This document shows positions 8,462-17,192 of a stretch of 64,000 bases of DNA, piece by piece. The stretch lies in the NCBI GenBank assembly GCA_965222335.1, contig OZ244944.1:3410001-3474000 (forward strand), read 5' to 3'. Under the pieces are notes generated by a model, which made no database searches, was not told the origin of the DNA, and saw only the letters and a program-made list of their open reading frames with translations. The stretch's first letter is position 1, and each line of letters opens with the position of its first letter. Source of the stretch: G965222335 sp965222335 (GTDB lineage Bacteria > Pseudomonadota > Gammaproteobacteria > Pseudomonadales > Halieaceae). The position numbers and the translations under genes are program-made.

Positions 8462-9814
8462 TCAGGCGGCTTTGCGGTCGGCGCGGCGTCGATAGCGCAG
8501 CACGCAGGGGTCCGACGGCCGCAGGATGAGGGAGGGCATGACCTCGGCGTACTCGCCGGACGGGCCCGCCAGATCGAACTCGTACTGGCTGAGCAAGATT
8601 GAGAAGATGACCTTTACCTGCAGGATGGCGAAGGCATTGCCGACACACTTGCGCTGGCCGCCGCCGAAGGGAATCAGGGCGAAGGGGTTTTCCGGGGCGG
8701 GGCGGTCGGGCTTGAAGGTCTCCGCATCCTCAAAACTGCTTTCCAGGCGATGGGCCACATAGGGGCAGAGCATGACGTTCTTGCCTTTCTCGATCACGTG
8801 CCCCTTGTACTCGAAGTCCTCCACCACGCGGCGGGTCAGGGTATTCAGGGGTGGATGCACGCGCAGGGTTTCGCGAATGAAACCTTCGAGTCTGGCCATG
8901 CGCCGCAGCACCTTGAGGTCGAACTGCTGGCCGCTGCTCATCACTTCGTCGACCTCAGCCACCACAGCCTGGGTCAGTTCGGGGTGGCGGGCCATTTCCA
9001 CCAGGGTCCAGGCTGCCGTGTTGGCGCTGGTATGGTGTCCTGCGAACATGAACCACACGATCATGCCGGCGATTTCACTGGTGGTCAGGTGGCGCCCGTC
9101 GGGGTAGGTGGCGTCCATGTAGACCTGCAGCAGGTCCATGTGTACCTCGCCGGATTCACGCCGGCGCTCGACCCGCTCTGTGATCAGTTCCTCCAGGCGT
9201 GCCCGGGCCGCATCCCGTGCTTCGTAGGCGGATTTGCGCGCGCCCGGATCCTGCAGGCCGCCGGCATCCGCCGCCGCGCCCAGGGTGTGGTAAAGCCTGG
9301 CGAATTCATCGGTCAGGGAATAGCGGAATTCCGCGCCCAGCAGGCAGTGGGTCGAGGTTTTGATGGTAAGGTCGGCAAAGCCCTCGTAAAAGTCCAGTTC
9401 GCCACTGTCACCCCATTCGGCAATCCAGTCCTCGGCTTCCCTGGCGATAATCGGGGCGTAGTGGTTCATTTTTTCACTGGCCAGGCCGCGGGAGTGCATC
9501 CGCAACTGCTGGCGTTCGATGTCCAGGGGGGCGCCGTACTGCACACCCTTGCCGAAAATCGGCACCATGAACTGGTAGGCTTCGGGCGCGCTGACCTTGA
9601 TGTCATCCACCCGGAATACGGCCTCATGAGCCTCCGGGCCCACCATGAGCACGGTATTGGTTCCGCCCATATCGAACTCTGCCAGTTCCCCGCATTCCTT
9701 GTAGGCGCGCTGTAGAAAGAAGGCCGGGTGGGCGCAGAATTCCTCGAAGTGTCCTCCTTCCTCGGCAGACCTGGCGCCACTGACGAAGGGAATTGATTGG
9801 CTGCTCTCGTTCAT
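8462..9814 (-). CDS. Cytochrome P450, CYP51 (sterol 14-alpha-demethylase)-like
   Basis: 450 residues. The heme loop is FGGGQRKCVGNAFAILQVK with Cys390; ExxR is Glu315/Arg318; the I-helix is FMFAGHHTSANTAAWTL (255-271). The AGHHTS core, the region YQFMVPIFGKGVQYGAP (80-96) and the C-terminal VLRYRRR all closely resemble bacterial CYP51 as recalled from the Mycobacterium enzyme. It would oxidise a methyl group of a sterol-like or triterpenoid substrate. The ferredoxin gene follows. Operator B site 2 lies 28 bases upstream of the start. No squalene epoxidase or oxidosqualene cyclase gene is visible, so a role in degrading or modifying an external sterol is at least as likely as biosynthesis. Confidence 0.9.
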   Translation of the reverse strand: MNESSQSIPFVSGARSAEEGGHFEEFCAHPAFFLQRAYKECGELAEFDMGGTNTVLMVGPEAHEAVFRVDDIKVSAPEAYQFMVPIFGKGVQYGAPLDIERQQLRMHSRGLASEKMNHYAPIIAREAEDWIAEWGDSGELDFYEGFADLTIKTSTHCLLGAEFRYSLTDEFARLYHTLGAAADAGGLQDPGARKSAYEARDAARARLEELITERVERRRESGEVHMDLLQVYMDATYPDGRHLTTSEIAGMIVWFMFAGHHTSANTAAWTLVEMARHPELTQAVVAEVDEVMSSGQQFDLKVLRRMARLEGFIRETLRVHPPLNTLTRRVVEDFEYKGHVIEKGKNVMLCPYVAHRLESSFEDAETFKPDRPAPENPFALIPFGGGQRKCVGNAFAILQVKVIFSILLSQYEFDLAGPSGEYAEVMPSLILRPSDPCVLRYRRRADRKAA

Positions 9815-9842
9815 AGGGGCCTCGGAATTGATTGCATAAAAA

Positions 9843-9860
9843 ACATTGCTTATAAAATTT
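9843..9860. promoter_or_regulatory. Operator B, site 2 (upstream of CYP51-like gene)
   Basis: ACATTGCTTATAAAATTT matches ACATT-N8-AATGT with a perfect left arm and one mismatch on the right. It sits 28 bases upstream of the P450 start codon, where a repressor would block transcription. The AT-rich surroundings (TTTAAATTGTATTATA) probably include the promoter. Confidence 0.55.
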
Positions 9861-9935
9861 AAATTGTATTATAGGCGATGCTCCGAAGTGCCACAAGCAT
9901 GCACCGCACCAGTCGCGTGCCTGTCATCCCATGGT

Positions 9936-10730
9936 CTAGCCCGGGTTGGCTGTGCCGGGTTGGGCGTCAACCGGGCGATTGTGCGCGTCGCGGGCCCGGG
10001 CTTCCAGTGGATGCATTTCCACGGTGCCGAACAGCTTGTCATAGAGCAGGGTGATCGTGGCGTAGTTTCCCCGGTGCATGTCCAGGTGATGGGCATCGTG
10101 CTTCATCGCAATCCAGTTCAGGGTCCTGAAGGGGAAGTAGTTCAGGTCGATGCGGCAGTGATTGACCTGGTTCAGCTGCGTGTAGATGAAATTGGAGATC
10201 ACGATAGTCGCCACATGGAAGGGCGCCAGGCCCGCCAGGCCCAGCACCACGATGGTCGCAAAATACAATCCGATGCCGATAAACAGCTCCCAGGGGTGGA
10301 GCAGGTAGGAGTCGATAGAGGTAACGCGGCTGCGGGCCTGGTGGTGCACGGCGTGAACCCGGCGCATATAGCCCTGGCCGTGGAACAGGAAACGGTGCAC
10401 GAGGTAGTAGAAAAAGTCGTAGACCATCAGGATCAGGAACACGTCAAGTGCGATTCGCCAGACTGGCTGCGGCTGCCAGGCCACGAAAAAGGGCAGCACG
10501 GCAACGTAGAAGGCGAGGTTGATCAGGAGCCCCTTCTTCTGGCTGCCCTTGACACGGTGGTGGTATTTTTTCGCCATTTCCCGCCACTTTCGCTGATTTT
10601 CATCACGATTTTCCGTGCGAGCGCGGGCGAATGCGGGCACTTTAAAGGCGATAAACTGGGCCAGCGCGATGCTCGCGCCCAGAATGATGAAGGTCAGCAG
10701 GCTCGCCTGCCAGTTATAGCTGAATTCCAT
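9936..10730 (-). CDS. Sterol desaturase / fatty acid hydroxylase family membrane protein
   Basis: 264 residues from the start at 10730 (AGAGGA upstream). An in-frame start at 10805 is rejected because its first codons would be the operator block. Several hydrophobic segments and the di-iron histidine boxes of the FA-hydroxylase superfamily are present: HRFLFH, HAVHH and HDAHHLDMH. The enzyme sits in the inner membrane and hydroxylates or desaturates a lipid, sterol or carotenoid-type substrate with O2. It is paralogous to 38295-39011, sharing GNYATITLLYDxLFGT at the C-terminus. It is divergent from the flavoprotein at 10947, with operator blocks A and B in the shared gap. Confidence 0.92.
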   Translation of the reverse strand: MEFSYNWQASLLTFIILGASIALAQFIAFKVPAFARARTENRDENQRKWREMAKKYHHRVKGSQKKGLLINLAFYVAVLPFFVAWQPQPVWRIALDVFLILMVYDFFYYLVHRFLFHGQGYMRRVHAVHHQARSRVTSIDSYLLHPWELFIGIGLYFATIVVLGLAGLAPFHVATIVISNFIYTQLNQVNHCRIDLNYFPFRTLNWIAMKHDAHHLDMHRGNYATITLLYDKLFGTVEMHPLEARARDAHNRPVDAQPGTANPG

Positions 10731-10776
10731 CCCAGGGGTCCTCTCCGGTCCGTGTTCGGTGGTGCTGAAGGCGGAT

Positions 10777-10822
10777 AAAGTAAATTTAAATTGACTAATA
10801 GTCAATTAAAGTTGATTAAATT
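10777..10822. promoter_or_regulatory. Operator block A, site 2 (sterol desaturase / flavoprotein divergent promoter)
   Basis: The second copy of the 46-bp block. It starts AAAGTAAAT, has the perfect interrupted palindrome TTGACTAATAGTCAA (10791-10805), and a third half-site TTGAT at 10812-10816, at the same offsets as in site 1. It lies 47 bases upstream of the desaturase start and 125 bases upstream of the flavoprotein start. Confidence 0.75.
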
Positions 10823-10882
10823 CGGGCGGGGCCATCTGCGGCGGTTCGTTTGGATGCACCAGCCTGGCTGCCCAGGCCATAA

Positions 10883-10900
10883 GCATTGCTTAAGAAATGT
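10883..10900. promoter_or_regulatory. Operator B, site 3 (flavoprotein side)
   Basis: GCATTGCTTAAGAAATGT fits ACATT-N8-AATGT with one arm mismatch. It lies 47 bases upstream of the flavoprotein start at 10947, so this intergenic region carries both operator types: block A nearer the desaturase and site B nearer the flavoprotein. Confidence 0.6.
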
Positions 10901-10946
10901 TATCGCCCTATATTGCATGTCTCGCATCAAGAGCAGAGCCCGCGCC

Positions 10947-12401
10947 ATGTCCGATATCATATCCCTGCGCGACATCCCCGAAATTCACCAGGAGACCGAC
11001 GTCGTGGTTTGCGGCCTGGGGGGTGCGGGCGCCGCGGCCGCCCTGGAGGCTCGCGCCGCCGGCGCGGAGGTGGTCGCGCTGGAGCGTTTCTCCGCCGGCG
11101 GCGGGTCCACCCTGCTCTCGGCCTGTGAGATGTATCTCGGGGGCAATGGCGGGACCCGTTTGCAGCGCGAGTTGGGCCTTGAGGACAGCAGCGAGAACAT
11201 GGTCAATTACCTGATGAGCTGTTTCGGTGAGTTCGCCGACCGCGCTCGAGTCGAGGCCTTTGTAGACGCCGCCGCCGAGCATTTTGACTGGTTGGAAGCC
11301 CAGGGCATTCCCTACCGCCGCAGCCTGTTCCCGGGGCGCGACGTGGTGGCGCTGACCGGTGATTCACTGCAGTACACCGGCAATGAGCGTGCCTGGCCTT
11401 TTCACCGGGATGCCCGGCCGGTTCCCCGTGGCCACCTACCGGAGGATGCGGGCCATGACGGTGGCAAGGTCGTGATGGGTGTGCTGCTGGACAAGGTTGC
11501 CGCCGCCGGCGTGGATTGCCGGTACGACAGCCGGCTGCTGGGGCTGATCCGCGATGACGATGGGCGCATTTGCGGGGTTGTGGCCAAGGTCGATAATCGC
11601 CCGCGCTACATCCTGGCGCGCCGGGGCGTGGTATTGACCACCGGTGGCTTTATCATGAATGAGCACATGACTTCACAGCATATTCCCGACCTGGCGGCAA
11701 TCTGCACCCGCCATGGCAACCCGGGTGACCAGGGGGACGGTATCCGGCTGGGCGTGGCCGCTGGCGGGGTCGCCATCCACATGGGGCAGGCCTTCGTCGG
11801 CGTGGCCCACTATCCCCCCGCGCAACTCACCTACGGTATTTTTATCAACGCCCAGGGGCAGCGCTTCATCAACGAGGATGTGTACCTCGCTCGCCTGGGT
11901 GATGCGGTGGCCCGCCAGGACAGCATGCGCGCCTACATGTTTATCGACAATCGCCATTTCGCCCGACCCGATTACCACCAGACCACGGAAATTGTCGCGG
12001 TGGGAGAAACCGTGGAGGAAGTTGAACGGGACGCCGGCCTGCCGCCGGGCAGCCTGCAACACACGGTGGCCTACTACAACGAGCATGCGGCGAACGGGGA
12101 AGATCCCCTGTTTCACAAGTCTGCCGACTGGCTGGACCCGCTGTTGGAGCCACCCTTCGCCCTGGTGGACTATTCGCTGGCAACCCTGCGGCCCACCTGT
12201 TTTACCCTCGGTGGCCTGGATACCCTGCCCGACGGCGAGGTGCTAGACAACACTGGCACACCCATTCCCGGTTTGTTCGCGGCCGGACGTACCGCCTGCG
12301 GTATTCCGCGCACAGGCGCGGGCTACGCCAGCGGCATGTCGGTGGCTGACGCCACGCTGTTCGGGCGCAAAGCGGGCCGCCGCGCCGCGAGCGTCAGCTG
12401 A
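10947..12401 (+). CDS. FAD-dependent oxidoreductase, fumarate reductase/KstD superfamily
   Basis: 484 residues from MSDIISLRDIP. Upstream in-frame starts (10791, 10917) would read through operators A or B and lack ribosome sites. The FAD-binding motif is VVVCGLGGAGAAAALEARAAG, then ERFSAGGGSTLLSACE. A second flavin block, GVVLTTGGFIMNEHM, and the C-terminal GAGYASGMSVADATLFGRKAG are typical of flavoprotein subunits related to fumarate reductase and ketosteroid dehydrogenases. Unlike the protein at 6509 it lacks the YPGxG substrate motif, so it probably acts on a different position or compound. It overlaps the convergent TauD gene by 8 bases. Confidence 0.85.
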   Translation: MSDIISLRDIPEIHQETDVVVCGLGGAGAAAALEARAAGAEVVALERFSAGGGSTLLSACEMYLGGNGGTRLQRELGLEDSSENMVNYLMSCFGEFADRARVEAFVDAAAEHFDWLEAQGIPYRRSLFPGRDVVALTGDSLQYTGNERAWPFHRDARPVPRGHLPEDAGHDGGKVVMGVLLDKVAAAGVDCRYDSRLLGLIRDDDGRICGVVAKVDNRPRYILARRGVVLTTGGFIMNEHMTSQHIPDLAAICTRHGNPGDQGDGIRLGVAAGGVAIHMGQAFVGVAHYPPAQLTYGIFINAQGQRFINEDVYLARLGDAVARQDSMRAYMFIDNRHFARPDYHQTTEIVAVGETVEEVERDAGLPPGSLQHTVAYYNEHAANGEDPLFHKSADWLDPLLEPPFALVDYSLATLRPTCFTLGGLDTLPDGEVLDNTGTPIPGLFAAGRTACGIPRTGAGYASGMSVADATLFGRKAGRRAASVS

Positions 12402-13314
12402 GTTCCCGCCCGAGCACCGCATCCCCCTTGATCGTGGTGCGGTGAATGCGGCGTTCAATGCCGGGCCGGGTCCCGGTCGTGCTGTGCATCGCCCGCCAGT
12501 TGTCCCAGAGCACCATGTCACCCTCGCGCCAGTCATGAAAGTAATGGAATTCCGGTTTGCGTATGTGTGCGACCAGTGAGCGCAGCAGGTCCATGGCCTC
12601 GTCGTGGCACAGGCCGGCGCGCTGGGGCAGGTGAAACCGGTCCAGCATCAGTTCCACGATTTCCAGCACCTTGCGCCCGGTCACCGGGTGCTTCACCACG
12701 GCCGGGTAGACGATCTCGGGAAAGTTCGGGAAGTTCATCTGCGCGGGCGTGCGCGGGCTGTAGGGGCTCGGTTCATAGCCCTCGGTGTCGACAAAACGCA
12801 TATTGCGCCGCTGCATGGTAAAGGTGTACACCACCTCCAGCTTTTCCAGCAGCGTGCGGGTTTCCTCGTCCAGGGCATCGTAGGCCTTTGCCAGATCGCC
12901 GAAGCCGGTCAGACCGCCCTCGCTGGCGCAGACCACGGCACGCAGGACGGCGCCGTGATTGGGCTTGCCGGTGTAGTGCAGGTCCATGTGCCAGTCCAGC
13001 TTGCTGACCAGTTGTTCGCCGTTGTAGGTGGCGACCATGTATTTTTCCTTCTCCGGGTCGCTCGCCAGTTCGAACAGCTCGGGATACTCTCGCGACTGCG
13101 TGGCGGCCAGGGGGTGAAGCTCCAGATCGCCGAAAATGCGGCTGAACTCGATCTGCTTCTGCGGGGAAATTTCCTGGTCGCGAAACAGCACGATGCCGTG
13201 CTCCAGCCAGACCTGGCGCAGTTCCTCGGCGAGGTCTTCCGGCACCGGCTGGTTGATATCGAAACCGCTGACCTCGACGCCAACATTGTCCAAAGGCCTT
13301 ATCGTCAGTGACAT
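12394..13314 (-). CDS. TauD/TfdA family Fe(II)/2-oxoglutarate dioxygenase
   Basis: 306 residues. The start at 13314 is supported by GGAG nine bases upstream; a longer reading from 13359 is possible but has no good ribosome site. The facial-triad start is H109-M-D111 in LDWHMDLHY, with the distal His in WRAMHSTTG and the 2-oxoglutarate-binding Arg in the following RRIHRTT. It belongs to the taurine / 2,4-D dioxygenase superfamily and would hydroxylate an acidic or side-chain-bearing substrate. It is convergent with the flavoprotein and divergent from the OYE-type reductase at 13454. The substrate cannot be read from sequence. Confidence 0.9.
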   Translation of the reverse strand: MSLTIRPLDNVGVEVSGFDINQPVPEDLAEELRQVWLEHGIVLFRDQEISPQKQIEFSRIFGDLELHPLAATQSREYPELFELASDPEKEKYMVATYNGEQLVSKLDWHMDLHYTGKPNHGAVLRAVVCASEGGLTGFGDLAKAYDALDEETRTLLEKLEVVYTFTMQRRNMRFVDTEGYEPSPYSPRTPAQMNFPNFPEIVYPAVVKHPVTGRKVLEIVELMLDRFHLPQRAGLCHDEAMDLLRSLVAHIRKPEFHYFHDWREGDMVLWDNWRAMHSTTGTRPGIERRIHRTTIKGDAVLGRELS

Positions 13315-13453
13315 GTTCTGCTCCATCGCGCTTTCTGGCAATCGGCAAGAGTAGAGCAAATGGGCCGGTAAAATGCGAGCTTTGTGCAGCCGCGTGGGCG
13401 ATGCTTGTCAACGCGGCTCAGTGACTTATACTGGATAAAAGATATCAGAATAA

Positions 13454-15505
13454 ATGTTTATGTCCCTAGCCAGCCTGTTCCAGCCGGTCACCATTGGCAG
13501 CATGGTCCTGCCCAATCGTCTGGCGATGTCGGCCATGACCACCAACTATGGCAGTCCCGACTTCGAGGTCACGCCGCGGCTGATGGAATACCACCTGACC
13601 CGGGCGCGGGGCGGTGTTGGCCTGATTACTGTGGAAATGTGCTCGGTGGATACCGCACAGCGGTACCAGCCACAGTCCCTGTCCCTGGGTGACGACCGTT
13701 TTGTTGCCGGCCACCGTGAACTGGTGGCGCGGGTTCATGACGAGGGCGCAAAAATCCAGCCGCAGATATCCCATCCCGGGCCGGAGTCTATGACCGAGCC
13801 GCTGGGCCCGTCGGTGGCAGTGGCGGCAGGGACCGGCTGGCCCTGCCGGGAACTGGCCGCGGAGGAAATCGACAGGATCATCGACCAGTACGCTGCCGCG
13901 GCGGTGCGCGCACGGGAAGCAGGCTACGATGGCATGGAGTTGCACGCGGCCCACGCCTACATGCTGCTGGGCTCCTTTCTCTCTCCCCTGCGCAACCGGC
14001 GGGAGGATGACTACGGCGGCAGCCTGCAGGGCAGGGCGCGGATGCTCTTGCAGACCCTGGAGCGCATCAAGCAACGTGCTGGCCCGGACTTCCCGGTTAC
14101 CGTGCGGATCTCGGGCAATGAAGACAGTTTTGACGGCCGGGGCCTGGCGGAGACGCAGCGCCTGGCGCCCCTGCTGGTGGCGGCGGGCGCCGACTGTATC
14201 CAGGTCACCGGGGGGGTGTCCCACGACAAACTGGTGGGCCAGATTGTCTGTGGCTCTGACTATCGTGACGGCCACAACGTGGCGATCGCGGCGGCCATCA
14301 AGCGCGTTGTCTCCGTCCCGGTCATGGTAGTGGGCAGGCTGCACCAACCGGAGCTCGCGGCCCGGGTGGTGGCGGAGGGCGATGCCGATATCGTGATGAT
14401 GGCGCGGCCCCTGCTGGCGGACCCGGACCTGCCGAACAAGCTGCGACAGGGACATATAGAGCGGGTACGGCGCTGCCTGTCCTGTCAGAACTGTATCGAT
14501 TCCATGCTGGTCGCGCCTTTCGATGCCAACATGAACTGCGCGGTGAATGCCTTTAGTGGACGCGAACTCACGCTGCGCGCAGCTCCGCTCCGAAAGAGCG
14601 CGCACCTTGTCGTGGTCGGCGGCGGCCCGGCCGGGATGGAAGCTGCCCGCCTCGGTGCCGAGCGCGGGTTCAGGGTAACCCTGCTCGAGCGCGCTCCGCG
14701 GCTGGGTGGAGCGCTGTTTTTTGCCGCAACGGTGCACAGCGACAATGAAGCGCTCTTGACCTATCTCACCGGCGAACTGGCGCGCCTGCAAGTGAAGGTG
14801 CACCTGTCGACGACCGCGACCCGCGAGCTTGTCGCGGCGCTACAGCCGGACGTGGTGCTGGTGGCCAGCGGGGCGCGTCTCCGCGAACCGGACATTCCCT
14901 GCGAGCGGGGGGCCGACGTCTATACCGGTGCCGCCCTGCGGGGAGTGCTACTGCGGGATCAAGCCTCAGTCCCCGCGGCGGGCGCCACGCCATGGCCCTT
15001 GCGCCTGGGTCACTGGGCGCCGGATGGTGCTCATGCGCGCCTCAGCCCCAGCCTGCTGCGGCGCCTCACGCGTCACTACCTGCCCTTTGCGGATCGCGTG
15101 TGCGTCATCGGTAGCGACCTCGCGGCGGTGGAGCTGGCGGAATTCATCGCCCGCCGTAAGCGGCGGGTCACGCTGCTCGGGGAAGGCGAAGAGCTGGCCC
15201 CGGAGGTCGGGCCCAAGCGGCGCCAGGAACAGCTCGCCCGCCTGGATCGCTGTGGCGTGGTGGTCATCACCGCAGTGGTGCCGCAGTCGGTAGCGCGCGA
15301 CCGGGTGATGTTCACGCGCGATGACCATACCGGTGAGGTGGTCGCCGGGACCACGGTGATCGCCGGTCACCCGGAGGCAGATCTGCGTCTGGTCGACGCG
15401 CTGGAAGGTGTTTGTGACCAAATTATCCCGATCGGGGATTGCACCGGGCTGGGCCTGATTCGCCAGGCCACCGAGCAGGCGGCGAGGGCAGTTTGTTCGC
15501 TGTAG
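13454..15505 (+). CDS. OYE-type NADH:flavin oxidoreductase / 2,4-dienoyl-CoA reductase-like FeS flavoprotein
   Basis: 683 residues. An N-terminal FMN TIM barrel (about 1-340) contains GYDGMELHAAHAYMLLGSFLSP. A 4Fe-4S ligand set follows, CLSCQNC plus a later Cys (spacing C-x2-C-x2-C-x14-C, like trimethylamine dehydrogenase rather than FadH). The C-terminal FAD/NAD part has VVVGGGPAGMEAARLGAERG. The family reduces enone or dienoyl double bonds or demethylates amines; bile-acid BaiC-type enzymes have the same layout. The start could equally be the ATG at 13460, as neither has a strong ribosome site. A paralogue is encoded at 49430-51553. Confidence 0.9.
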   Translation: MFMSLASLFQPVTIGSMVLPNRLAMSAMTTNYGSPDFEVTPRLMEYHLTRARGGVGLITVEMCSVDTAQRYQPQSLSLGDDRFVAGHRELVARVHDEGAKIQPQISHPGPESMTEPLGPSVAVAAGTGWPCRELAAEEIDRIIDQYAAAAVRAREAGYDGMELHAAHAYMLLGSFLSPLRNRREDDYGGSLQGRARMLLQTLERIKQRAGPDFPVTVRISGNEDSFDGRGLAETQRLAPLLVAAGADCIQVTGGVSHDKLVGQIVCGSDYRDGHNVAIAAAIKRVVSVPVMVVGRLHQPELAARVVAEGDADIVMMARPLLADPDLPNKLRQGHIERVRRCLSCQNCIDSMLVAPFDANMNCAVNAFSGRELTLRAAPLRKSAHLVVVGGGPAGMEAARLGAERGFRVTLLERAPRLGGALFFAATVHSDNEALLTYLTGELARLQVKVHLSTTATRELVAALQPDVVLVASGARLREPDIPCERGADVYTGAALRGVLLRDQASVPAAGATPWPLRLGHWAPDGAHARLSPSLLRRLTRHYLPFADRVCVIGSDLAAVELAEFIARRKRRVTLLGEGEELAPEVGPKRRQEQLARLDRCGVVVITAVVPQSVARDRVMFTRDDHTGEVVAGTTVIAGHPEADLRLVDALEGVCDQIIPIGDCTGLGLIRQATEQAARAVCSL

Positions 15506-15728
15506 TCACCCCTCCGGTGCGAGTGAGCGTGGTCAGGGTGCGGCGTCGTCGGGCCGTATTCTGATGCTATGGTGCCAACTCACAGCCCGAGGTACGCCGC
15601 GTTAAACCGGTGAGGGCAACGCTGGCGGTCGCCGGAAAAGTATAATGTGGCGAGAGCCGGCAAGATAAGACCAGCATGGACATTGCCCCCAGTCGTGAGC
15701 GGGGAACGAACCAACAAGGAGAAGCCGC

Positions 15729-17192
15729 ATGAGTCCAGAAACCCGCCTGTTAATCGATGGTGAGCTTGTCGACGCCGACTCCGGGCGTCGTTATCCCGTG
15801 ATCAATCCTGCGACTGGCGAGGCGGCGGGCGAAGCGGCTGATGCCGGCACCGCGGAGACTGACCGGGCGATCGCCGCCGCCCGGCGCGCCTTTGATACCA
15901 CTGACTGGTCCCGGGACCACGCCCTGCGCCTTCGCTGCCTGGAGCAGTTAAAGGCGGGCCTGCTCGCCAACCTGGACGAGTTCAAAGCCCAGATTGCCAC
16001 CGAAACGGGTGCGCCAATGGGAACCTGTGGCGCCGCCGGGCCCCAGTGCGAGGTGCCCATATCCTTTATCGACTACACGCTGCAAAGCCTGCCCGCGTTT
16101 GAATGGCAGCGGGACCTGGGTGTGGCGGAGATGATGGGTATCAAGAGCCGTCGACTGGTGGAGAAGGAGGCGGTGGGCGTGGTCGCCTGCATCACTCCCT
16201 GGAATGTACCCCTGCAGATCAACCTGGCGAAATGTATACCCGCGCTTGCGGCCGGCTGCACCGTCGTGCTGAAAGCCGCGCCGGATACGCCCTGGTCGGC
16301 GACCCTGCTCGGGCGCGTGGTGCAGGAGTGTACCGATATACCCCCGGGTGTGTTCAATGTCATCACCTCGGCCGACCCGAGGGAAACCGGGGAAATGCTG
16401 GTCAGCGACCCGCGTGTCGACATGGTCTCGTTCACGGGTTCAACCGCGGTGGGCAAGCACATAATGGCGACCGCCGCCCAGACAGTGAAAAAAGTGTTTC
16501 TCGAACTCGGGGGTAAATCGGCGAATATCATCCTCGACGATGCCGACCTCAATCAAAGCCTGCTGACCGCGCTGGGTGTCTGCTTCCATGCCGGCCAGGG
16601 CTGCGCCATCCAGACCCGGCTGCTGATTCCCCGCGCCCGCCAGGCGGAAGTGGAGGAGTTGCTGAAGACCTTCTTTGGCTTCATCCAGTACGGCGACCCC
16701 GCTGCCGAGGACCAGATTATGGGCCCGGTAGTGAGTGCCAGGCAGCGGGAACGCGTGCTCGCCTATATCGAAAAGGGCAAGGCGGAGGGCGCGCGCCTGC
16801 TGCTCGGTGGCGGTATCCCCGAACACCTGCCAAATGGCTTTTACGTCGAGCCCACGGTATTTGTGGATGTGACCAATGACATGACGATCGCCCGCGAGGA
16901 GATCTTTGGCCCGGTACTGGCCGTCATCGCCTACGACGACGAAGCAGACGCAATCCGGATCGCCAATGACTCGGATTATGGCCTGTCCGGGGGCGTCTGG
17001 TCCGCAGACGAGGCGCGGGCACTGCGTGTCGCCCGCCAGTTGCGTACCGGCACCGTGAACGTCAATGGCGGCAATTTCTACGGCGCAGACGCGCCGTTCG
17101 GGGGCTACAAGCAAAGCGGCATCGGGCGCGAGATGGGGCGCGAGGGCTTTGAGGAATACCTCGAGACCAAGACCATCGCGGTGGCGGTGTGA
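15729..17192 (+). CDS. NAD(P)+-dependent aldehyde dehydrogenase
   Basis: 487 residues, full length for the ALDH superfamily. The catalytic general base is Glu259 in LELGGKS and the nucleophile is Cys292 in GQGCAIQTR; the cofactor loop FTGSTAVGKHI and the C-terminal PFGGYKQSGIGREMG are intact. It oxidises an aldehyde to the acid in the cytoplasm, plausibly the product of a PQQ or P450 step encoded nearby. An AAGGAG site precedes the ATG. The following SDR begins with a GTG that overlaps this stop codon (GTGA), so the two are translationally coupled. Confidence 0.96.
   Translation: MSPETRLLIDGELVDADSGRRYPVINPATGEAAGEAADAGTAETDRAIAAARRAFDTTDWSRDHALRLRCLEQLKAGLLANLDEFKAQIATETGAPMGTCGAAGPQCEVPISFIDYTLQSLPAFEWQRDLGVAEMMGIKSRRLVEKEAVGVVACITPWNVPLQINLAKCIPALAAGCTVVLKAAPDTPWSATLLGRVVQECTDIPPGVFNVITSADPRETGEMLVSDPRVDMVSFTGSTAVGKHIMATAAQTVKKVFLELGGKSANIILDDADLNQSLLTALGVCFHAGQGCAIQTRLLIPRARQAEVEELLKTFFGFIQYGDPAAEDQIMGPVVSARQRERVLAYIEKGKAEGARLLLGGGIPEHLPNGFYVEPTVFVDVTNDMTIAREEIFGPVLAVIAYDDEADAIRIANDSDYGLSGGVWSADEARALRVARQLRTGTVNVNGGNFYGADAPFGGYKQSGIGREMGREGFEEYLETKTIAVAV

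Noticed and set aside
10791..10946. N-terminal extension of the flavoprotein, and likewise longer starts of both sterol desaturases and two LLM proteins
   Set aside because: The added codons are the operator sequences themselves and lack ribosome sites; shorter starts match the family N-termini.
13440..13457. Possible operator-B site at the OYE start (AGATA-N8-AATGT)
   Set aside because: Only the right arm matches and it overlaps the start codon; weak evidence compared with the seven sites listed.
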